From NCBI GenBank assembly GCA_021803465.1, contig JAJZLL010000009.1, positions 1 to 46,753 on the forward strand: a stretch of DNA of 46,753 nucleotides, written 5' to 3'. Position 1 is the first letter of the stretch; the number at the start of each line of letters is the position of its first letter. A model generated the notes under the pieces. That model did not search any database, was not told the origin of the DNA, and saw only the letters and a list, made by a program, of their open reading frames with translations. The position numbers and the translations under genes are program-made. Positions 41,838 to 46,753 of this stretch are shown here, in pieces. The stretch comes from a bacterium. GTDB lineage: Bacteria > Chloroflexota > Dormibacteria > Aeolococcales > Aeolococcaceae.

Positions 41838-42761
41838 CTACGCGCCCTCCTTTCCGTTTTGCGCCTTCATCGCATGTCCCCCGAACTCGTTTCTGAGGGC
41901 AGCAATCATGCGGTTGCCGAACTCGTCCTCTCCCCGTGAGGAAAATCGGGCCATAAGGGAAAGGGCAAGCACCGGGACAGGAACGGATGTGTCGATTGCC
42001 TCGAACACGGTCCATCTGCCTTCGCCGGAGTCGTTTACCCAGCCTTCAATTGAGGCGAGTTGTGGATCATTCTCGAGCGCACGTTCCGCAAGCTCAAGGA
42101 GCCATGAGCGGATGACGCTTCCCTGGTTCCACAGGTGGGCTATCGCTTCAAGATCGAGATTCTCGAACTTCTTCGAATTGCGAAGAAGTGAGAATCCTTC
42201 CGCATATGCCTCAAGAAGCCCGTATTCGATACCGTTGTGGATCATCTTTACATAGTGGCCGGAGCCCACTGGTCCAACATGGAGAAATCCGTCAGGAGGG
42301 GCAAGTGTGGTGAAGATTGGCGTGGTGTATGCGACAGCCTCTTCATCGCCTCCAACCATGAGGCAGTATCCCACCTCTAGCCCCCAGATACCTCCGCTGG
42401 TGCCTGCATCGATGAATGACACCTTGTGCTCCCTGCAGAGTTCAGCATGGTGGAGGGAGTCTGTGAACTTGCTATTGCCGCCATCAATGATGATGTCTCC
42501 TGGAGAGAGCAGAGGCAGGAGGCTGCGGATGGTGGATTCAGTGGGCTCTCCTGCAGGCACCATGATCCAGATGGCGCGGCGGGGAGGGAGATGGTCTACA
42601 AGTTCTTCAAGCGAAGCGGCCGCAGTCGCGCCAAACGCCTCGACAGCATGCCGCGCATCCTCGCTCATGTCAAATGCGACAACCCCATGGTTGCCATCAC
42701 GCCTGAGACGGTGCACCATGTTGCTGCCCATCTTACCCAGTCCGACAAATCCCAGCTGCAT
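41838..42761 (-). CDS. gnd: 6-Phosphogluconate dehydrogenase, decarboxylating, short (GndA-like) type
   Basis: 307 residues, much shorter than the ~470-residue classical enzyme. 'GFVGLGKMGSNMV' is the dinucleotide motif; the acidic 'FDMSED' at the end of the second strand suggests NAD rather than NADP, as inference. 'DGGNSKFTDS', 'GTSGGIWGLEVGYCLMVGG' and 'VKMIHNGIEYG' (catalytic Lys and His-Asn) are all present. AAGGAG lies six bases before the chosen ATG, which is 2 bases after the tal-pgi stop; a TTG two codons earlier is less likely. Confidence 0.95.
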   Translation of the reverse strand: MQLGFVGLGKMGSNMVHRLRRDGNHGVVAFDMSEDARHAVEAFGATAAASLEELVDHLPPRRAIWIMVPAGEPTESTIRSLLPLLSPGDIIIDGGNSKFTDSLHHAELCREHKVSFIDAGTSGGIWGLEVGYCLMVGGDEEAVAYTTPIFTTLAPPDGFLHVGPVGSGHYVKMIHNGIEYGLLEAYAEGFSLLRNSKKFENLDLEAIAHLWNQGSVIRSWLLELAERALENDPQLASIEGWVNDSGEGRWTVFEAIDTSVPVPVLALSLMARFSSRGEDEFGNRMIAALRNEFGGHAMKAQNGKEGA

Positions 42762-42763
42762 GA

Positions 42764-45601
42764 TCAACTCCTTACTTGCTGTGATACAGAGAGATGCTGC
42801 GCAAAGTTGCGGAGCACACGGGCGACATCGTCATTGCAGTGGAAACGGATGACACGGCGTCCATGGGCCATGAGCGAAGTGAGATCGCCAAGCGCCTGAC
42901 AGAGCTTCAGCGTGTCAAAGGTGTAGTCGCTTCCAGGAATCATTGCATCGTGCTCCGCATTTGTCACGATCTGGACATAGTGACCAGTATTGGGTCCTCC
43001 CTTGTGCAGCTGTCCAGTGCTGTGAAGAAAGCGGGGTCCAAAGCCCATCGTCGTAGCGATCCGGTGCGTATCGCGAATGACAGCGCGGAGAGTCTGGAGG
43101 GCAAGGTATTCTTCCTTTCTGAGAGGAACGTATGCCTGGAGACACACGTAGTCGCCTTCCTTCACACGGGAGAGGAAACTGAGAAGGTTGTCTTCCGGGG
43201 ATTCGCCCTCAAGCTCGGTTCCACTTACCGTGCAGGATGCGCTGTCGATGGTCGTGACTCCAGCAGGATCCTTGAGTCCATGCGTCCTGAGACCAGCAAG
43301 CACAGCGTTCGTGTTGTCCTTGGACTCCTTCACATTGGGTTCATCGAAGGGGTCAATGCCGATTGCTGCTCCAGCAACTGCAGTCGCGAACTCCCAGCGG
43401 AAGAACTCTGCGCCAAGGTCATACGTGTCATGGAGTGCAATGCGGATGACAGGATGGCCCGCCTTCTCAAGAGCATCCCCAAGGGTGAGGACATCGTTGT
43501 GATCGGAGTCGTGGTGGAGTATGACGAAGAGCCTGTCACTGCTGTAGTGCTCTGGAGCGCCCAGCGGCTCATCGCCGATGGGAATGAGACCTGTGCCTTC
43601 CTTTCCCGTGCTCTCCGCAATGAGCTGTTCAGCCCAGAGTGAGAATGATGAAATGCGAGGAGAGCAGAGGATTGTGATCTTGTCACGCTTTGCCCTGTAG
43701 GCACCAGCAAATGCTGCTCCAAGCAGCAGGCCAGGATTGAGGCGTGGGGGAACATCCCCGTTCGAGAGATGCGCAGCCTCCTTGGCCCGTTCGAGGAGTA
43801 CAGCTGTGTCCCCTCCCATGAGCGTGAGCGGCACGAGTCCGAAAAAGCTCAGTGCAGAATACCTTCCGCCAATCGTTGCAGGATTCTCGAAGACTGCACG
43901 GAAGCCATTCTCCTCTGCCAGGGACTGGAGCGGGCTTCCTGGATCGGTAATTGCAATGAAGTGCTTTCCAATGTTGCGCACGCGCTGGTCAAAGTACAGT
44001 GCGTGGAAGAACGCGAAATGCGAGCGGGTTTCAAGTGTCGATCCAGACTTGCTTGCGACAATGAACACTGTCGACTTGATATCTATGACATCGAGAAGGT
44101 CCTGGATCGTATCAGGGTCAGTCGTGTCTATGACATGGAGTGTGGGAAATCCCTTCTGCTTCCCGAAGCTTGTTCGGAAGACCTCTGGACAGAGGCTGCT
44201 CCCCCCCATGCCAAGAAGGACGACATCGCGGATGCCCTCCTTGACGAGTTCATCCCGGAGTGCTGCAAGTCGTGGAAGGGCTGCTTCCATTGTGGACATG
44301 ACATCGAGCCATCCCAGTCTGTTGCCGATGATCTTCCCGTGCTCAGGATCCTGTTTCCAGACTTTGGGATCATGCTTCCAGATCCTCCTGGCTGTCTCCT
44401 GGTCGTGGAGAGTTGGTGATCCATCGGGTATGGCTGGCTCAAGGGCTGCATGAAAGCGGGCTACGACTCCGCTCTGGCTGCTGTCCGATTTCTCGATGAC
44501 GCGTTCCAGGAGAAGGTCAAATGATGCGGAGAATGCGTCGAGACCTTCGTGGAGGAGCTGCGCAGTGACATCGTCCATGTCAATGCCATGCTCCCGGAGA
44601 ATGCCGATTGTGGATTCCGCCTCGTCCACATTGTGGATGAGGGAGTGCGCAGTGGAGCCGTGGTCCGCGAATGCCTGGAGTGTGCTTGCGGGCATCGTGT
44701 TGACCGTGTGGGGAGCAACGAGACCGTCGACATACAGCACATCGCTGTAGGCAGGATTCTTCGTACTCGTGCTTGCCCAGAGCGGACGCTGATAGAATGC
44801 GCCGAGCGACATGAGAGCCTGGAACTCCTCATCCTCAACGCATTTCTTCTCGAAGAGCCTGTAGGCGAGGCTTGCGTTTGCGACTGCAGCTGTTCCCCTG
44901 AGTGGGGCAAGGATATCTGCTGCGGAAGGATCCTTTTCGATTGCAGCATCAATCTTCGCATCGACAAGGGTATCGACACGGCTCACGAAAAAGGATGCCA
45001 CTGAATGGACGCGGAGATTCCTGTTGTGGTTGTGCCGGGATATGAGGGCATTCGTGTATGCATCGATCACCTTCTCGTACATTTCCAGAGAGAAGATGAG
45101 TGTGACATTGATGTTGAGCCCATCAGTGAGGCAGGCTTCAATGGCAGGAATACCTTCCTCCGTTGCTGGAATCTTGATCATGAGATTCGGCCGATCAACA
45201 CGCTTCCAGAGCTCCTTCGCCATTGCAATGGTGCCCTTCGTGTCATGCGCCAGCGATGGTGGCACCTCAAGGCTCACATACCCGTCAGCACCCCGCGTGA
45301 GGTCATAGACGGGGCGGAGGATTGCAGCAGCCCGCTGGATGTCGTCGATGAAGAGCGCAAGCGCTATTTCAAGAGGAGATTCCGTGCCACTGCCCACGAG
45401 CGAGGCGATGGGCGCATCATACGAAGAACTGCCTGCAATCGCCTTCTCGAAGATGGTGGGGTTGCTCGTGAGTCCTGTGACACTACTGTGCTGCACCATC
45501 TGCTCCAACGAGCCGTCATCAAGCATCGTTCGACTGATTGAATCAATCCAAATACTCTGTCCTGCTGCATGAAGCGCAGCAAGCCGGTCCGTTGCAGTCA
45601 T
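42764..45601 (-). CDS. Bifunctional transaldolase / glucose-6-phosphate isomerase
   Basis: 945 residues, a fusion of two enzymes. Residues about 1-370 are transaldolase: 'VTGLTSNPTIFEKAI', Schiff-base Lys in 'NLMIKIPATEEG', 'NVTLIFSLEMYE'. Residues about 390-945 are phosphoglucose isomerase: 'LLGMGGSSLCPEVF', 'ASKSGSTLET' (phosphate-binding SIS loop) and 'GGRYSALS'. The fusion joins the non-oxidative pentose phosphate pathway to glycolysis at fructose-6-phosphate. Such fusions are known in several phyla including Chloroflexota and Acidobacteria. GGAG precedes the ATG. It lies between tkt (28 bases) and gnd. Confidence 0.95.
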   Translation of the reverse strand: MTATDRLAALHAAGQSIWIDSISRTMLDDGSLEQMVQHSSVTGLTSNPTIFEKAIAGSSSYDAPIASLVGSGTESPLEIALALFIDDIQRAAAILRPVYDLTRGADGYVSLEVPPSLAHDTKGTIAMAKELWKRVDRPNLMIKIPATEEGIPAIEACLTDGLNINVTLIFSLEMYEKVIDAYTNALISRHNHNRNLRVHSVASFFVSRVDTLVDAKIDAAIEKDPSAADILAPLRGTAAVANASLAYRLFEKKCVEDEEFQALMSLGAFYQRPLWASTSTKNPAYSDVLYVDGLVAPHTVNTMPASTLQAFADHGSTAHSLIHNVDEAESTIGILREHGIDMDDVTAQLLHEGLDAFSASFDLLLERVIEKSDSSQSGVVARFHAALEPAIPDGSPTLHDQETARRIWKHDPKVWKQDPEHGKIIGNRLGWLDVMSTMEAALPRLAALRDELVKEGIRDVVLLGMGGSSLCPEVFRTSFGKQKGFPTLHVIDTTDPDTIQDLLDVIDIKSTVFIVASKSGSTLETRSHFAFFHALYFDQRVRNIGKHFIAITDPGSPLQSLAEENGFRAVFENPATIGGRYSALSFFGLVPLTLMGGDTAVLLERAKEAAHLSNGDVPPRLNPGLLLGAAFAGAYRAKRDKITILCSPRISSFSLWAEQLIAESTGKEGTGLIPIGDEPLGAPEHYSSDRLFVILHHDSDHNDVLTLGDALEKAGHPVIRIALHDTYDLGAEFFRWEFATAVAGAAIGIDPFDEPNVKESKDNTNAVLAGLRTHGLKDPAGVTTIDSASCTVSGTELEGESPEDNLLSFLSRVKEGDYVCLQAYVPLRKEEYLALQTLRAVIRDTHRIATTMGFGPRFLHSTGQLHKGGPNTGHYVQIVTNAEHDAMIPGSDYTFDTLKLCQALGDLTSLMAHGRRVIRFHCNDDVARVLRNFAQHLSVSQQVRS

Positions 45602-45629
45602 ACCTCTCCTTCTCCTTTGATCAACAGAT

Positions 45630-46697
45630 CTACGCCTTGCCTGCGAGCGTTTTCGCTGCAGCAACTATCGCTGCAATGCCAATGCCAGCGTGGTCCATGA
45701 GTTCCTTCGGCGTTCCAGAACCGGGGAGATCACTGACTGCGAGATGCCTAAACGCATACGGTCCATGGGTGTGATCCAGTGCAGCCAGCACAGCTTCGCC
45801 AATGCCTCCCTCCGGATAGTGGTCTTCCACAACGAGCAACCTCTTGCCTGTTGCTTCAACAGCATTCTGCAGTGTGTCTTGGTCAATCGGTTTTACTGAG
45901 TAGAGGTCAATGACACGCACAGCAATTCCCTGTGCAGCAAGCTCATCGTGAGCAGCGAGTGCGGAGTGGACAGTGACACCAGCAGCAACGATGGTAAGGG
46001 AATCACTCGTGCCTGAACGGAGAATCTTCGCACCTCCGATCGGGAATGTCTCTGTCGCGTCATAGAGAACCGGGTACGAGCCACGTGTTGTCCGCATGTA
46101 GACGATTCCTGGACGATCGAGCATCTCCCTCACAAGTGATGCAGTGGAGGTCGCATCGCTGGGATACAGCACTGTCGAACCGTGTACGGCACGGAGTGAG
46201 GCGATGTCCTCGAGCGCCATCTGGGAAGGGCCATCCTGCCCGATTTCAGTTCCTGCATGTGATCCGGCAAGATACAGGTTCGCCTGGGACACAGCAGCCA
46301 TGCGGATGAAGTCGTACGCCCGCGAGAAGAAGGCTCCGAATGTGGACATCACGGGCTTGAATCCCCGCACATGCATCCCCTCGCCAGTTGCGACCATCTG
46401 CTGCTCAGCAATGTATGTCTGGAAGAACCTGTCAGGATACGCTGTGCCAAACTCGTCCGTGTGCGTGGAATTTCCCACCTCAGCATCTATTACGACAAGC
46501 GACGGGTTGTCTCCAAGCGCAGCTAGAGCATCGCCAAACGCCTTCCGGGTGGGAACAGCGCTTCCCACCTGGTAGGTCGGGAGCGCATGGCCCGCAAATG
46601 GAGGTGCGCTGACTGCAGGTGCACCCTCAACAGGAGCAGGAGGGGTGAGCATGTGGTTGGTCACACCTCCCAGTTCCGCAATGGCTGCATCGGCCAT
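45630..46697 (-). CDS. tkt: Transketolase, C-terminal two domains (human-type), downstream of an in-frame TAG
   Basis: 355 residues from the first ATG after an in-frame stop. The pyrimidine-binding domain has 'FFQTYIAEQQMVA' (catalytic Glu98), 'FAAFFSRA'-like 'FGAFFSRAYDFIRMAAVSQ' and 'GQDGPSQMALEDIASLR'. The C-terminal domain has 'VVEDHYPEGGIGEAV'. The sequence is closest in memory to human-type transketolase of about 620 residues. The frame does not begin here: upstream of the ATG the same frame encodes 'PRPKE', then TAG, then 'NKSGWHG'. AAGGAG touches the ATG with no spacing, so independent initiation would be poor. The N-terminal half is outside the window. Confidence 0.9.
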   Translation of the reverse strand: MADAAIAELGGVTNHMLTPPAPVEGAPAVSAPPFAGHALPTYQVGSAVPTRKAFGDALAALGDNPSLVVIDAEVGNSTHTDEFGTAYPDRFFQTYIAEQQMVATGEGMHVRGFKPVMSTFGAFFSRAYDFIRMAAVSQANLYLAGSHAGTEIGQDGPSQMALEDIASLRAVHGSTVLYPSDATSTASLVREMLDRPGIVYMRTTRGSYPVLYDATETFPIGGAKILRSGTSDSLTIVAAGVTVHSALAAHDELAAQGIAVRVIDLYSVKPIDQDTLQNAVEATGKRLLVVEDHYPEGGIGEAVLAALDHTHGPYAFRHLAVSDLPGSGTPKELMDHAGIGIAAIVAAAKTLAGKA

Positions 46698-46753
46698 CTC
46701 CTTGGGACGCGGCTATCCATGCCAGCCACTCTTGTTCTCGCCTTCAGGGCCGC
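46698..46753 (-). pseudogene. tkt: Transketolase upstream portion with in-frame TAG (46713-46715), runs off the window
   Basis: Read in the transketolase frame on the minus strand this gives G-P-E-G-E-N-K-S-G-W-H-G, TAG, P-R-P-K-E and then the ATG of the listed ORF. Human-type transketolases have W-H-G-K-P-L-P-K at this place, so the TAG replaces a conserved Lys codon (AAG to TAG is one change). It may be a true nonsense mutation, a sequencing error, stop readthrough, or a gene split into two subunits. I mark it as interrupted rather than choose. Confidence 0.6.

Noticed and set aside
45630..46697. Naturally split transketolase C-terminal subunit as the default reading
   Set aside because: Typical linker sequence (P-R-P-K-E before the ATG and W-H-G before the TAG) continues through the stop in the same frame, and the ATG lacks a properly spaced ribosome site. 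It is kept only as one alternative.

Overview
This window is an ordinary-looking, gene-dense piece of a bacterial chromosome of moderately high GC. I see about 40 protein genes, no rRNA, tRNA, CRISPR array or insertion sequence, and no gene-free stretch longer than about 175 bases. The gene set points to the Terrabacteria side of the tree: OpcA next to zwf, a homodimeric AceE-type pyruvate dehydrogenase E1, a transaldolase/phosphoglucose isomerase fusion, a human-type transketolase, and an actinobacterial-style GGDEF domain. A deep actinobacterial, Chloroflexota or Dormibacterota-like lineage fits best. I cannot name the organism, and no ribosomal marker is present.

Layout. 1-3.2 kb: a truncated hydrolase, a Nudix CoA pyrophosphatase, an esterase, a short TrmK-like methyltransferase, rnhA and a YggT membrane protein. 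3.2-7.4 kb: a His/Ala-rich membrane protein, a DHA2 drug exporter, a hypothetical protein, an FmdB zinc ribbon, rnhB and a small membrane protein. 7.35-11.06 kb: HMG-CoA lyase, an acyl-CoA carboxylase carboxyltransferase and metK. 11.07-14.13 kb: a GDP-mannose set (manC, phosphohexomutase, stand-alone cupin). 14.13-15.86 kb: a DnaA-box-like cluster, a diguanylate cyclase and a multi-span membrane protein. 15.9-20.8 kb: an amine/amino-acid catabolic operon (class III aminotransferase, aldehyde dehydrogenase, a hydrolase with a cysteine nucleophile, an FAD oxidoreductase). 20.8-24.3 kb: a MoxR AAA+ ATPase with a VWA partner carrying long QQQQGG repeats. 24.4-26.0 kb: a SurA/PrsA-like lipoprotein and thpR. 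26.0-30.5 kb: aceE and a GT39-like glycosyltransferase. 30.4-33.0 kb: a transsulfuration pair (cbs and a cystathionine gamma-synthase/lyase). 33.1-36.95 kb: a tightly coupled trio of two paralogous HExxH proteins flanking a 66-residue protein. 37-46.75 kb: rpe, a hypothetical, and a pentose-phosphate operon in the order tkt, tal-pgi, gnd, zwf, opcA, pgl.

How it fits together. The right-hand third encodes nearly the whole pentose phosphate pathway, with OpcA next to its partner Zwf. metK, cbs and metB-like genes serve sulfur amino acid metabolism. manC, the mutase and the cupin can supply GDP-mannose for mannosylation. Genes are often coupled through ATGA or GTGA overlaps.

The best candidates for something new are the metallopeptidase-like trio, an in-frame TAG inside the transketolase gene, a stem-loop at every convergent gene junction, and several promoters placed for leaderless mRNAs.
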